A DNA stretch of 36,038 bases, from assembly GCA_018818405.1 (NCBI GenBank), contig JAHIRY010000010.1, forward strand, positions 1 to 36,038, given 5' to 3'. Origin of the DNA: Patescibacteria group bacterium. GTDB taxonomy: Bacteria; Patescibacteriota; Patescibacteriia; UBA11705; JABHMO01. Of this stretch, positions 17,124-27,238 are shown one piece after another. The stretch's first letter is position 1; the number at the start of each line of letters is the position of its first letter. Both the position numbers and the translations under genes were made by a program. A model generated the notes under the pieces. The model was not told where the DNA came from. It did no database searches and saw only the letters and a list, made by a program, of their open reading frames with translations.

Positions 17124-19499
17124 ATGAAAAGCCGCAAAGATAAATACATTTTGTTTTTTTCGGAAATCGGAAAAAAAGATATCAGCCTTGTCGGCGGAAA
17201 GAATGCGGCTCTGGGTGAAATGTACGGAAAAATAAGCAAGCTCGGAATCAATGTTCCGAACGGTTTTAGCGTGACAGCCAAAGCGTATTTTGATTTTATC
17301 AAAGAATCGAAACTGAACGGAAAAATCGCTGATATTCTCAGCGGACTGGACACGCGGAATGTTGAAGATTTGCAAAATCGCAGCGAACAAGTTCGAAATT
17401 TGATCACGCAAGCTGAGTTTTCGGAAATTTTGAAAAAACAAATTATCGAAGCATACGAGAAATTGTCAGCGCATTACAAAACGAAAAATTTGTCAGTGGC
17501 TGTTCGCAGTTCAGCGACAGCGGAAGATCTGCCGATGGCTTCATTTGCCGGACAGCTGGAATCGTATTTGAATATTTCCGGCGAACGGGAATTGCTATCG
17601 CATATTCGAAAAAGTTTTGCCTCTCTTTTCACTGATCGCGCCATTTCTTATCGGGAAGACAAACATTTTCCGCTCTGGCGCGTCGGCGTTTCCGTGGGCG
17701 TGCAAAAGATGGTGCGGAGCGACAGAGCTTCCGCCGGCGTAATGTTCACGCTGGAAACGGAAAGCGGTTTTCGCGATCTGGTGATGATTGACGCGGGCTG
17801 GGGATTGGGAGAAAATGTGGTAAAAGGAAGAATTTCTCCTGATGAATATTTTGTTTTCAAAAAAACTCTTAATAAAAAATTCAAACCGATTATAAAAAAG
17901 TTTATCGGAGAAAAAGAATGGACATTGCGGTATTCGGAAAAAAACGCGAAGACAACGAAAAATATTTTGACGAAAAAAGAAGACAGAATCAAGACAGTTT
18001 TGTCTGATGAAGAAATACTAATACTGGCGCGCTATGGAATGGCAATTGAAAATCATTTCAAAAGGCCGATGGATATTGAATGGGCGAAAGACGGAGCTGA
18101 CAAAAAAATTTACATTGTGCAGGCCAGACCGGAAACGGTTCATACGCAAAAACTTCAGCACATCGCAACAGAGTTTAGTTTAAAAGAAAAATCAGAAAGC
18201 TTGGTCAGCGGAGTCTCCATCGGCAGAAAAATTTCCACCGGCATTATTAGAGTGATCAAATCGGAAAAAGAATTGTCATCTTTCCATCCGGGCGAAATCT
18301 TGGTTGCAAAATCAACTGATCCGGCCTGGGAGCCGATAATGAAAAAAGCGGCCGCCATTATCACTGATTCCGGCGGGCGGACTTGCCACGCGGCCATTGT
18401 CAGCCGCGAGCTCGGAGTTCCTTGCGTTGTCGGAACGGGAAATGCGACCGAAATTCTGAAAACCGGACAAAAAGCCACTGTTGATTGCGCGTCCGGCGCG
18501 CAAGGAAAAGTTTATTCCGGCTGGTTGAAATTTGACGTGAAGAAAATCAATTTGAAGAAAATAAAACTTCCTTCAAAAGTTGATATCATGATGAATATCG
18601 GCTCTCCGGAAATCGCTTTTGTCGATTCATTCCTGCCGAACAGGGGAGTCGGACTCGCCCGCGAAGAATTCATCATCAGCAATTATATAAAAGTGCATCC
18701 GCTGGCATTGCTCGATTATCTGAATTTGCCGGCAGGATTGAAAAATAAAATTGAAAAGATTTCCCCTTCGCACGAGAACAAAGCGCAATTTTTCGTTGAC
18801 AAGCTGGCCGAGGGAGTCGGACAGATCGCGGCCGCTTTTTTTCCGAAAGAAGTGATTGTCCGTTTTTCCGATTTTAAAACCAATGAATACCGAAGCTTGC
18901 TCGGCGGAAATTTGTACGAACCGGCGGAAGCCAATCCCATGCTCGGCTGGCGCGGCGCGTCTCGCTATTATGATGAAAAATTCAAAAAAGCTTTTGTCCT
19001 GGAAATAAATGCGATCAAAAAAGTGATCAATGAATTCGGTTTGAACAATGTCAATGTAATGATTCCGTTTTGCCGGTCAGTGGAAGAAGCGAAAAAAGTG
19101 ATTCAAATTCTCGCTGAAAACGGATTGAAAAGAAATAAAAATTTCAAAATATATTTGATGTGCGAATTGCCGGTCAATATTATTCTGGCGGAAGAATTTT
19201 TAAAATTGGTTGACGGCTACAGCATCGGAAGCAATGATCTGACGCAATTGATTTTGGGCGTTGACCGCGATTCCGCGCTGGTTAGCGAAATTTATGATGA
19301 ATTGAATCCGGCTGTATTGCGAAGCATTTCTCAAGTGATAAAAATTTGCCGGAAGAAAAAGAAAAAAATAGGAATTTGCGGTCAAGCGCCGTCTGATTTT
19401 CCCGAATTCGCCCGCTTCCTCGTAAAAAATAAAATCAACAGCATGTCGCTGACGCCCGACTCGGTAACCGACGTGATTTCGAACATCAGGAAAATTTAA
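17124..19499 (+). CDS. ppsA: Phosphoenolpyruvate synthase
   Basis: LVGGKNAALGEMYGKISKLGINVPNGFSVTA, AITDSGGRTCHAAIVSRELGVPCVVGTG (phospho-His), CGQAPSDFPEFARFLV. Confidence 0.95.
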   Translation: MKSRKDKYILFFSEIGKKDISLVGGKNAALGEMYGKISKLGINVPNGFSVTAKAYFDFIKESKLNGKIADILSGLDTRNVEDLQNRSEQVRNLITQAEFSEILKKQIIEAYEKLSAHYKTKNLSVAVRSSATAEDLPMASFAGQLESYLNISGERELLSHIRKSFASLFTDRAISYREDKHFPLWRVGVSVGVQKMVRSDRASAGVMFTLETESGFRDLVMIDAGWGLGENVVKGRISPDEYFVFKKTLNKKFKPIIKKFIGEKEWTLRYSEKNAKTTKNILTKKEDRIKTVLSDEEILILARYGMAIENHFKRPMDIEWAKDGADKKIYIVQARPETVHTQKLQHIATEFSLKEKSESLVSGVSIGRKISTGIIRVIKSEKELSSFHPGEILVAKSTDPAWEPIMKKAAAIITDSGGRTCHAAIVSRELGVPCVVGTGNATEILKTGQKATVDCASGAQGKVYSGWLKFDVKKINLKKIKLPSKVDIMMNIGSPEIAFVDSFLPNRGVGLAREEFIISNYIKVHPLALLDYLNLPAGLKNKIEKISPSHENKAQFFVDKLAEGVGQIAAAFFPKEVIVRFSDFKTNEYRSLLGGNLYEPAEANPMLGWRGASRYYDEKFKKAFVLEINAIKKVINEFGLNNVNVMIPFCRSVEEAKKVIQILAENGLKRNKNFKIYLMCELPVNIILAEEFLKLVDGYSIGSNDLTQLILGVDRDSALVSEIYDELNPAVLRSISQVIKICRKKKKKIGICGQAPSDFPEFARFLVKNKINSMSLTPDSVTDVISNIRKI

Positions 19500-19502
19500 A
19501 AT

Positions 19503-19898
19503 ATGAAAAAATTCAGTATAAAAAATTTGGAGTTCATTCCCGCGGGGCATGAAGATCCGCAAAATCCCGGCGTGTTGAAGAAAGTTATTTTTAATGTTGA
19601 TGAGCTCAGGATTGAAGGCGTTGTTCAAATGATAAATTGGGCGAAGATGGAAGCGGGAAAAAGTTTCGCGCGGCATTATCATGAATATATGGATGAGATT
19701 TTCATTGTGCTGTCGGGAAAAGCGGAAATTAATATTGACAAGGAAAATTCAATTCTTGACGCCACGGATACTGTTTATATTCCGCAGGGCGCTGAACATG
19801 AAATGAAGAATATTTCAGCGGACGCTCTGGAATACATCGCGATCGGCATAGTCAGCCAACCGGGCGGAAAAACCATAGTCGTGGATAAATCAGAATGA
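19503..19898 (+). CDS. Cupin domain protein
   Basis: FARHYHEYMDEIFIVLSGKAEINIDKE...YIPQGAEHEMKN. Confidence 0.85.
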   Translation: MKKFSIKNLEFIPAGHEDPQNPGVLKKVIFNVDELRIEGVVQMINWAKMEAGKSFARHYHEYMDEIFIVLSGKAEINIDKENSILDATDTVYIPQGAEHEMKNISADALEYIAIGIVSQPGGKTIVVDKSE

Positions 19899-19924
19899 AT
19901 AAAAAACAAAAATAAAAAATTAAC

Positions 19925-21052
19925 ATGAAAAAAATATATTTTGCGGAAGCGGTCGCGACTCTCATCGGAACGATTATCGGCGCCGGAGTTTTGAGTTTGC
20001 CGTTTGCCATTGCCGCGGTCGGACTTATTCCCGGATTGATTTTGCTTTGCGTCTTGGGCAGTGTCGTACTGATTACAAATTTGATGGTGGCGGAAATTAT
20101 TCTGCGCACGCGGGCGCGGCATCAGCTGGCCGGTTACGCGAAAAAATATTTGGGATCTCGGTTTTACAAATTGCAAACTTTTAATTTGGTTATCGGCGGT
20201 TTTGGCGCTCTTCTGGCGTATATTATCGGCGAGGGCGCGATACTTTCCTCCTTGCTGGGCGGAGACAAATTCGTTTACAGTCTGATTTTTTTCGCTGCCG
20301 CCGCGATTGTTCTTTTCTTCGGATTGAACGCGGTAAAAGTGTTTGAATTGTGGCTGGTTGTCGGATTTGTTATTGTCATAATGGTGATTTGGGGCGCGAG
20401 CGGCGGAGCGATTGATATTTCGAATTACAATTATATTGATTTGAGCCAATGGTTTATTCCTTACGGCGTGATTCTTTTCGCAATGAGCGGAGCGGCTTCG
20501 GTCGTCACCATGCGGGAAATTTTAAAGCAAGAAGAAAGGCAATTGAAAAAAGCCGTTGTGCTGGGAACAATTATTCCAATAATAATTTATATTATTTTCG
20601 CTTGCATTGTCATTGGCGTCACCGGAAGAAACACGACTGAGGTCGCGACTGTCGGTCTGGGAAATGTAATCGGACCGTACATGATAATTTTTGGAAATTT
20701 GTTTGCCTTTTTCGCCATTGGCACCAGTTTTCTCACCATTGGCTTGATTATTCGGGATTTTTTTCATTTGGATTTGAAATTATCAAAATTTTCTTCCTGG
20801 ATTATTACAATGAGCGTGCCATTGATTTTATTTTTGGCCGGCATTAGAGATTTTATTGAAACAATTGGCATTGTCGGCGGTTTTACCGTCGGTTTCACCA
20901 GCATCATAATAATTTTCACTTTTTGGCAAGCAAAGAAAAAAGGCGATCGCGCGCCGGAATTTTCTCTGCCAAAATTTAAAATCGCCGGCTGGTTTTTCAT
21001 AATGATTTTTTTCTTGGGAATGGCGTATGTTGTTTATGATTTGATCCATTGA
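19925..21052 (+). CDS. Amino acid permease (aromatic amino acid/HAAAP-like)
   Basis: ATLIGTIIGAGVLSLPFAIAAVG start and many hydrophobic helices. Confidence 0.8.
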   Translation: MKKIYFAEAVATLIGTIIGAGVLSLPFAIAAVGLIPGLILLCVLGSVVLITNLMVAEIILRTRARHQLAGYAKKYLGSRFYKLQTFNLVIGGFGALLAYIIGEGAILSSLLGGDKFVYSLIFFAAAAIVLFFGLNAVKVFELWLVVGFVIVIMVIWGASGGAIDISNYNYIDLSQWFIPYGVILFAMSGAASVVTMREILKQEERQLKKAVVLGTIIPIIIYIIFACIVIGVTGRNTTEVATVGLGNVIGPYMIIFGNLFAFFAIGTSFLTIGLIIRDFFHLDLKLSKFSSWIITMSVPLILFLAGIRDFIETIGIVGGFTVGFTSIIIIFTFWQAKKKGDRAPEFSLPKFKIAGWFFIMIFFLGMAYVVYDLIH

Positions 21053-21206
21053 AATGAATTGATTCCAAATTAGCAAATTTTGTTTTAGGAATTAAGCAAT
21101 ATTTCTTGGAATAAGTCAATTTCCTCGAAAAAGCTTTCAGTTATAAACGGATTGTTCCGCGCTTGTATCCCTCAATTTTTTATGATAATCTGGCAGAGAC
21201 ATCACT

Positions 21207-22721
21207 ATGACTCCGACTAACATAAAATATCGAATTTTAGAAATAATTCCCGGCGCATTGGTCTGGATGACTTTTATTTTCGCGCTTGTTTTCTCATTTG
21301 TTCGGCCGCTCTGGGTTATTATATTCATTATCATTTTTGACTTGTATTGGCTGCTTCGAGTTTTGTATTTTGTTTTTTATGTGAATATTTCCTACAAAAA
21401 ATACAAGTCAGCGCTTCGCATCGACTGGTTTGAAAAAGTGCGTGAAATCAGCCGTTGGCGGGAATATTATCATATTATTTATCTGCCGACAGCCGGCGAA
21501 TCAGTGGAAGTCCTGCGCACGACATTCAACAGTCTTTGTTCCGGCACATATCCGACCAACAAGATGATTGTCGTTTTGGGCGGAGAAGGACGAATGGAAT
21601 CTGATTTTTTGCCCAAAGCCGAGCAAATAAAAAAAGAGTTTGAAAAGAAATTTTATAAATTGTTGATCACAATTCATCCTGACGGATTGCCGGATGAATT
21701 AAAGGGCAAGGGTGCGAATGCCAATTGGATGGGCTACAGATCTCTGGAATTGGTTGATGAGCTGGGAATTCCATATGACAATTTGATTGTTTCCTATTTT
21801 GACTGCGATACTTGCGTCAATAGGCAATATTTCGCATATTTGGCTTACAAATATTTGACGAATCCAAAACCAACGCGCACATCATATCAGCCGGCGGTTT
21901 TGTACAACAATAATATCTGGGATGCTCCGGCAGCCATGAGAGTGACCGCGTTCGGCACCATTTTCTGGCTTTTGTCCGAATTGATGCGGCCGGAAAGAAT
22001 GTACACATTTTCTTCGCACAGCATGAGTTTTCGCGCGCTTTTGGATGTTGGATTTTGGCAAAAAGATATTGTCACCGATGATTCCAGAATTTTTTTGCAA
22101 TGTTTTTTTCGCTATGACGGCGATTATTCCGTTGAACCGATGTATATTCCGGTTTCCATGGACACTGTAATGTCTGATAATTATTGGCAAGGATTCAAGA
22201 GTTTGTACAAACAACAGCGCCGCTGGGGCTGGGGAGTGGAACATTTTCCGTACATGCTGTGGAAATTTCGCAATAATAAAAAAATTCCTTGGTTAAAAAA
22301 ATTGAAATACACTTGGAATTTGGGCGAAGGAATGTATTCCTGGGCAACATCGCCGATTCTGATTTTCATTCTCGGGAGATTGCCGCTTCTCGTTGCCGGC
22401 CATAGCATTGTTTCCACATCAATACTGGTTCAGAACGCGCCTTATGTTTTGGAATGGCTCATGACCGCGGCCATGCTTGGCATCTTGGTTTCCGCTATAA
22501 TCAGTATTTTGCTCTTGCCTCCGCGTCCGCGAAAACACAAGAAGTGGAAGTATTCAATTATGCTTTTGCAATGGATTCTCCTGCCTGTCACGCTGATCAT
22601 CTTCGGTTCAATTCCGGCGATCGAAGCGCAAACCAGACTCATGCTCGGGAAAAAATATCATTTGGGATTTTTCGTAACGCCGAAGGCGAGAAAGCAAGAC
22701 GAGCGAGACAAGCAAGACTAG
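21207..22721 (+). CDS. Membrane-bound GT2-like glycosyltransferase
   Basis: 504 aa; N- and C-terminal hydrophobic segments, SYFDCDTCVNRQYF, DDSRIFLQCFFRY, QQRRWGWG (QxxRW-like). Confidence 0.8.
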   Translation: MTPTNIKYRILEIIPGALVWMTFIFALVFSFVRPLWVIIFIIIFDLYWLLRVLYFVFYVNISYKKYKSALRIDWFEKVREISRWREYYHIIYLPTAGESVEVLRTTFNSLCSGTYPTNKMIVVLGGEGRMESDFLPKAEQIKKEFEKKFYKLLITIHPDGLPDELKGKGANANWMGYRSLELVDELGIPYDNLIVSYFDCDTCVNRQYFAYLAYKYLTNPKPTRTSYQPAVLYNNNIWDAPAAMRVTAFGTIFWLLSELMRPERMYTFSSHSMSFRALLDVGFWQKDIVTDDSRIFLQCFFRYDGDYSVEPMYIPVSMDTVMSDNYWQGFKSLYKQQRRWGWGVEHFPYMLWKFRNNKKIPWLKKLKYTWNLGEGMYSWATSPILIFILGRLPLLVAGHSIVSTSILVQNAPYVLEWLMTAAMLGILVSAIISILLLPPRPRKHKKWKYSIMLLQWILLPVTLIIFGSIPAIEAQTRLMLGKKYHLGFFVTPKARKQDERDKQD

Positions 22722-22740
22722 CGAGACTAGCGAGACTAGT
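22687..22740 (+). repeat. GCGAGACTA-type short tandem repeat at the end of a glycosyltransferase gene
   Basis: gcgagaaagcaagacgagcgagacaagcaagactagcgagactagcgagactag. Confidence 0.8.
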
Positions 22741-22802
22741 GAAATGTGTAGCGGATCGGGGGCGACCCGCCGAGATGATCTATATTAATAACAAAACCAA
22801 AT

Positions 22803-23795
22803 ATGCCTCGCGTTTCAATAAATTTGGTCACCTGGAACGGTGAAAAATACATTGAAAATTGTTTGAATTCCATTTTTCGCCAGACTTTTTCCGATTTTTC
22901 CCTCGTTCTGATTGACAATGGTTCAAATGACAAAACATTGGAATTGATCGCCGAACGTTTTCCTCATTTGCCGATAGTAAAGCACAAAGAAAATCTCGGA
23001 TTTGCCAGAGCGTACAATCAGACGATTCATTGGAGCCGGACCGAATATGTTTTATGTTTGAATCAAGATGTTGTTCTCGAACCGAATTATCTCGAAGAAT
23101 TGGTTCGTTTCATGGATGAACATCCGCAAGCCGGTTCTGTCAATGGAAAAATTTTGCGCATGGCTGACAATGAAAATACAAAATACATTGATTCTGTCGG
23201 ATTGAAAATTTACAAGAGTTATCGTGTGATCGATCGCGGAGCCGGTGAAGTGGATGCCGGACAATACGACGCGGTCGAAGAAGTTTTCGGAATTTCCGCG
23301 GCTGTTCCGTTCTATCGCCGCATCGCGCTGGATTCGGTTGCATTTGAAAAAGAATATTTTGACGAAGATTTTTTCAGCTACAAAGAAGATGTTGATCTGG
23401 CGCATCGCCTGCGTCTGGCCGGCTGGACCAGCTGGCTCGTTCCGAGCGCCGTGGCTTATCATGATCGCAGCGTGAAAACGCCGGCGAACAAAATGACAAA
23501 AATGGAAATAGCGAGAAACCGTCAGCGAAAATCAAGATTCGCCAATTTTTATTCTTATCGCAATCATTTGTATTTCATTATAAAAAATATTCCGCGATTT
23601 AATTTTTCTTTTGTCTGGCCGGTATTCTGGTATGAAGCGATGAAAGGTGTTTATGTTGTTTTTTGCGAAACGAGAAATTTGCGCGCGTGGTCTGATGTAA
23701 TAAAAAATTGGAAGCGATTGAAAACAAAAAGAAACGCCATTCGGCAAAATATAAAAATAAATCCGGAAGACATTTCAGAATGGATGAATCAATAA
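22803..23795 (+). CDS. Family 2 glycosyltransferase
   Basis: VSINLVTWNGEKYIENCLNSIFRQTFSDFSLVLIDNGSNDKT; LNQDVVLEPNYLEELV; EDVDLAHRLRLAGW. Confidence 0.9.
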   Translation: MPRVSINLVTWNGEKYIENCLNSIFRQTFSDFSLVLIDNGSNDKTLELIAERFPHLPIVKHKENLGFARAYNQTIHWSRTEYVLCLNQDVVLEPNYLEELVRFMDEHPQAGSVNGKILRMADNENTKYIDSVGLKIYKSYRVIDRGAGEVDAGQYDAVEEVFGISAAVPFYRRIALDSVAFEKEYFDEDFFSYKEDVDLAHRLRLAGWTSWLVPSAVAYHDRSVKTPANKMTKMEIARNRQRKSRFANFYSYRNHLYFIIKNIPRFNFSFVWPVFWYEAMKGVYVVFCETRNLRAWSDVIKNWKRLKTKRNAIRQNIKINPEDISEWMNQ

Positions 23796-23807
23796 TTATT
23801 TAAAGCT

Positions 23808-24593
23808 ATGGAACTCTCCATTATTATTGTCAGCTACAAAATGAGCGGGCTGATAAAGAATTGCATCAAGACGATTTTGGAATCTGCGCTTGATTTTTCG
23901 TTTGAGATAATTGTGGTGGACAATGGTTCGCAAGATAATATCGCTGACATGATGAAAAAAAATTATTCGAGCGTGAAATTGATTTTGTCGGAAAAAAATA
24001 GGGGAATGGGCGCGGGCAACAATCTGGGGATAAAAGAAGCAAAAGGAAAATATATTCTCGTGATGAATCCGGATATTTTCGTGTTCAAGGATTCGTTGAA
24101 AAAATTGATTGAATTCATAAAACAAAAACCGGACATTGGATTGGTTGCTCCGCGACTCTTGAATCCTGACCGCACGCTTCAATACACTTGTTATCGCCGG
24201 CACAATTTTTTGACGCCGCTCTATCGCCGGACTTTTTTCGGCAAATTTTCTTTTGGCAAGCGCGAGATTGATCGTTTTCTCATGTCTGATTTTGATCATG
24301 CTTCCACTCGGGAAGTTGATTGGATTCAGGGTTCTTGCGTTTTGGTTCCGCGTGAAGTGTTTGACGAAGTCGGTTTGTTTGACGAACGTTTTTTTATGTA
24401 TTTTGAAGACACTGACCTGTGCCGCCGAATAAAGCTGGCCGGATACAAAAACATTTATTTTGCCGGGGCTGAAGTGATTCATCTGCACACGCGCCAGTCG
24501 GGCGGCGGAATGCTTCAAATATTTTCAAACAAATTGACGCGCACTCACATCTTGAGCTGGTTGAAATATTGGTACAAATGGGGCATCAGCTGA
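23808..24593 (+). CDS. Family 2 glycosyltransferase
   Basis: LSIIIVSYKMSGLIKNCIKTILE; VVDNGSQDN; VMNPDIFVFKDSL; FEDTDLCRRIKLAGYK. Confidence 0.9.
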   Translation: MELSIIIVSYKMSGLIKNCIKTILESALDFSFEIIVVDNGSQDNIADMMKKNYSSVKLILSEKNRGMGAGNNLGIKEAKGKYILVMNPDIFVFKDSLKKLIEFIKQKPDIGLVAPRLLNPDRTLQYTCYRRHNFLTPLYRRTFFGKFSFGKREIDRFLMSDFDHASTREVDWIQGSCVLVPREVFDEVGLFDERFFMYFEDTDLCRRIKLAGYKNIYFAGAEVIHLHTRQSGGGMLQIFSNKLTRTHILSWLKYWYKWGIS

Positions 24594-24627
24594 GAATTGT
24601 GATATAATTAAAATATAAAGAAAATAT

Positions 24628-25020
24628 ATGGAAAATAATCAAGAAAATCAAAATAAAATGATCGAAGAAATTTTTGAAATGGTCGTTTTTATAAAAGATC
24701 AGGCGGCAACCCAGTCGAGCGTGGATGAAGGATTCAAGTGCATGGATGAAAGATTTGATCAAGTTGATGAAAAATTTAAAAGCGTGGATGAAAGATTCGA
24801 TTCCCTTGATTCCCGGCTGAAGAAAGTTGAATCCACAATGGTGACAAAAGATTATCTGGACGACAAATTGGCTGATCTGCGCGGAGATCTTGTCGTTATG
24901 ATGAGAAAAGAAGACACTAAATTGAAAACATTGGTGGAAATTTTGGAAGAGAAAAATTTGCTGACGGAAACGGACAAGCAAAAGATTTTCAGCCTTGAGC
25001 CGTTTGCCCGAATAAATTAA
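24628..25020 (+). CDS. Coiled-coil protein of unknown function
   Basis: Heptad-like repeats CMDERFDQVDEKFKSVDERFDSLDSRLKKVE; TATAAT at 24603..24608. Confidence 0.75.
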   Translation: MENNQENQNKMIEEIFEMVVFIKDQAATQSSVDEGFKCMDERFDQVDEKFKSVDERFDSLDSRLKKVESTMVTKDYLDDKLADLRGDLVVMMRKEDTKLKTLVEILEEKNLLTETDKQKIFSLEPFARIN

Positions 25021-25035
25021 TAAAAAAATAAAAAG

Positions 25036-25060
25036 GATTTGTTTGGACAAATCTTTTTTT
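25036..25060 (+). terminator. Rho-independent terminator
   Basis: GATTTGT-TTGG-ACAAATC followed by TTTTTTT. Confidence 0.85.
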
Positions 25061-25087
25061 GTTGAAAATATGGAATGATTGTATAAT
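25059..25087 (+). promoter_or_regulatory. Putative sigma70-type promoter for the DUF4012 gene
   Basis: TTGTTG, 17-nt spacer, TATAAT, shortly before the ATG at 25101. Confidence 0.5.
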
Positions 25088-25100
25088 GATATAAGAAAAT

Positions 25101-27077
25101 ATGATGATTCCGGAAAAACAAAATTTCATTCCGCCTTCAAGGTTTGATTTCAAAAACAAACTTTATGTTCTGGCTAAAATTTTTTTGATTCCAGTAAAAT
25201 TACTGCCGTATTTTTTGTTTGGATTTTTGTTTCTGGCGGTTGTCGCTGTCTTGGTCGGAGTTTTGTCGCTCTTGCCGTATTTTGTTCCCTTGAAAGCCGT
25301 TTACACCGAAAGTCTGGCCGGACAAGCGCATTTAAATTCAGCTGAAGCGTTTATCCGAACGCAAAAATTCAGCTCGGCCGGTGAAGAATTGGGATTGGCG
25401 GAAAAAAGTTTTTCCGACGCGCGGATCAATTTGTTGCTGGTGGAAAAAGCGGTAATTTTTAAAAATGAATATTTGAGCAATCAGCTTTCAGTCGCGAACA
25501 ATATATTGTTTATCGGCGAGAATCTGTCGCGGTCATTGAAACAAATCACGGGAATCGGTCAACAAGTCCTTGATATTTTGCAAACGGAAAATATCAGTTT
25601 CAGCAAAATAACCGGCGAACAAAAAGTTCAAGTTCTTTCCATAATCACGAATTCGATCAATGAATTGGAATCCCTGGAAAAAGATTTTGCCGAGGCTGAC
25701 GATCGATTGGGGGAAATCAGCCGGCTTCATCCGCTGTTTGTGTTCAATTCCGCGTTAGAACCCCTGCAGGAAAGAATTCCGCAATTGCGGCAGAGCATGC
25801 AAGGAATTGTGACAGTCGGAAAAATGCTGCCAGCCTTTGCCGGATATCCGAAGGAAATCACTTATTTGCTTTTGATGGAAAACAACAGGGAAATGCGTCC
25901 GAGCGGCGGATTTATCGGCACTTACGGAATTCTGGATATTAAAAACGCGAATATTGAAAAAATTTTCACTGACAACAGCTACAATCTGGATGTGCTGGCT
26001 GAACCGTATTTGAATATTCCCGCGCCCGAGCCGATCCGAACCTACATGAAACAGGAGAAATGGTTTTTTCGCGATTCGAATTGGTGGCCGGATTTTCCGA
26101 CTTCAGCGCAAAAAGCGGAATTCTTTTATAGTGAAGAAGGCGGAGGCGAAGTCGATGGCGTGATCGCTTTTACGCCGACCGTTCTCGAAGAAATTTTAGG
26201 CGTACTCGGAGAATTTTCCATTGACGGATTGACATTCAACAAAGCGAATTTCTGGGATCAGCTGGAATATCAGGTGGAATACGGTTATTACAAGCAGGGA
26301 ATTCCGGTGGAAGAACGAAAAGACATTATCGGCGATTTGGGGCGGGCGATCATGGCTCGATTGTATGAACTGCCGATGAATCAATGGCCGGCGCTGATCA
26401 ATGTTGTTCGAACGCAAACCGAGGAAAAGCAAATATTATTGTATTTCAATGATCCGGCGCTGCAAGCGTTGGCAATGGAAAATGATCTGGCCGGCGAAGT
26501 GAAAGATTTTTCCGGCGATTATCTCATGCTGGTTGACGCGAATTTGGCTGCCTTGAAAACCGATTCGGTGATGGACAGAACTTTGCGTTATAGTGTGACT
26601 GAAAATGATAATGGGGATTTCATTGCCGAAGCGCGCGTGAATTATCAAAACCTCGGGGACTTTACCTGGAAGACGACGCGCTACCGCAGTTACACTCGGC
26701 TCTACGCGCCCGAATCGAGCGAATTGCTTTCAATGAAAATCGGCAACAAAGAAATCAAAAAAGAAGATGTGGATATTTACAATGAATTCGGAAAAATCGC
26801 GTTTGGAATTTTTTTCGAAGTTGAACCGAAAACATCAAAAGAAGTCGTGTGGCGCTACAAATTGCCGGCAAAAGTGGTTGAAAAAATAAAAGCCGGCGAA
26901 TATAATCTCTTGGTTCAAAAGCAGGCCGGCATTCCGAAAATAAATCTTCAGCTGGAGATGAATTTCAAGCAACGAATAATAAACAAAGAAAATATTTCTT
27001 TTGTCATTGATTCTCAAAAGGCAAAACACGCCGAGGTTCTAACGAGAGACAAGAGTTATTCGATTTCACTGGAATAA
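25101..27077 (+). CDS. DUF4012 domain-containing membrane protein
   Basis: N-terminal TM; KEITYLLLMENNREMRPSGGFIGTYGILDIKNANIEKIFTDNSYNLD is typical of DUF4012. Confidence 0.85.
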   Translation: MMIPEKQNFIPPSRFDFKNKLYVLAKIFLIPVKLLPYFLFGFLFLAVVAVLVGVLSLLPYFVPLKAVYTESLAGQAHLNSAEAFIRTQKFSSAGEELGLAEKSFSDARINLLLVEKAVIFKNEYLSNQLSVANNILFIGENLSRSLKQITGIGQQVLDILQTENISFSKITGEQKVQVLSIITNSINELESLEKDFAEADDRLGEISRLHPLFVFNSALEPLQERIPQLRQSMQGIVTVGKMLPAFAGYPKEITYLLLMENNREMRPSGGFIGTYGILDIKNANIEKIFTDNSYNLDVLAEPYLNIPAPEPIRTYMKQEKWFFRDSNWWPDFPTSAQKAEFFYSEEGGGEVDGVIAFTPTVLEEILGVLGEFSIDGLTFNKANFWDQLEYQVEYGYYKQGIPVEERKDIIGDLGRAIMARLYELPMNQWPALINVVRTQTEEKQILLYFNDPALQALAMENDLAGEVKDFSGDYLMLVDANLAALKTDSVMDRTLRYSVTENDNGDFIAEARVNYQNLGDFTWKTTRYRSYTRLYAPESSELLSMKIGNKEIKKEDVDIYNEFGKIAFGIFFEVEPKTSKEVVWRYKLPAKVVEKIKAGEYNLLVQKQAGIPKINLQLEMNFKQRIINKENISFVIDSQKAKHAEVLTRDKSYSISLE

Positions 27078-27156
27078 TTGCAGGAAATGACGCCAAATTG
27101 TTGTAAGGCCAATGTTTTTTAATTTTGCCTGCATATATTCAAAATATCCTGATAAA

Positions 27157-27181
27157 ATCCTCGAAAAGCGAGGATTTTTTT
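27157..27181 (+). terminator. Rho-independent terminator
   Basis: ATCCTCG-AAAAG-CGAGGAT followed by a T-run. Confidence 0.8.
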
Positions 27182-27238
27182 AATGTTTTTATATTTTCTC
27201 TTCATGTGCTAAAATGTCCGTATTAAATCAACTTCTCT

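Noticed and set aside
22687-22740. CRISPR-like array
   Set aside because: Units are about 9 bp and contiguous, with no spacers and no cas genes; simple tandem repeat.
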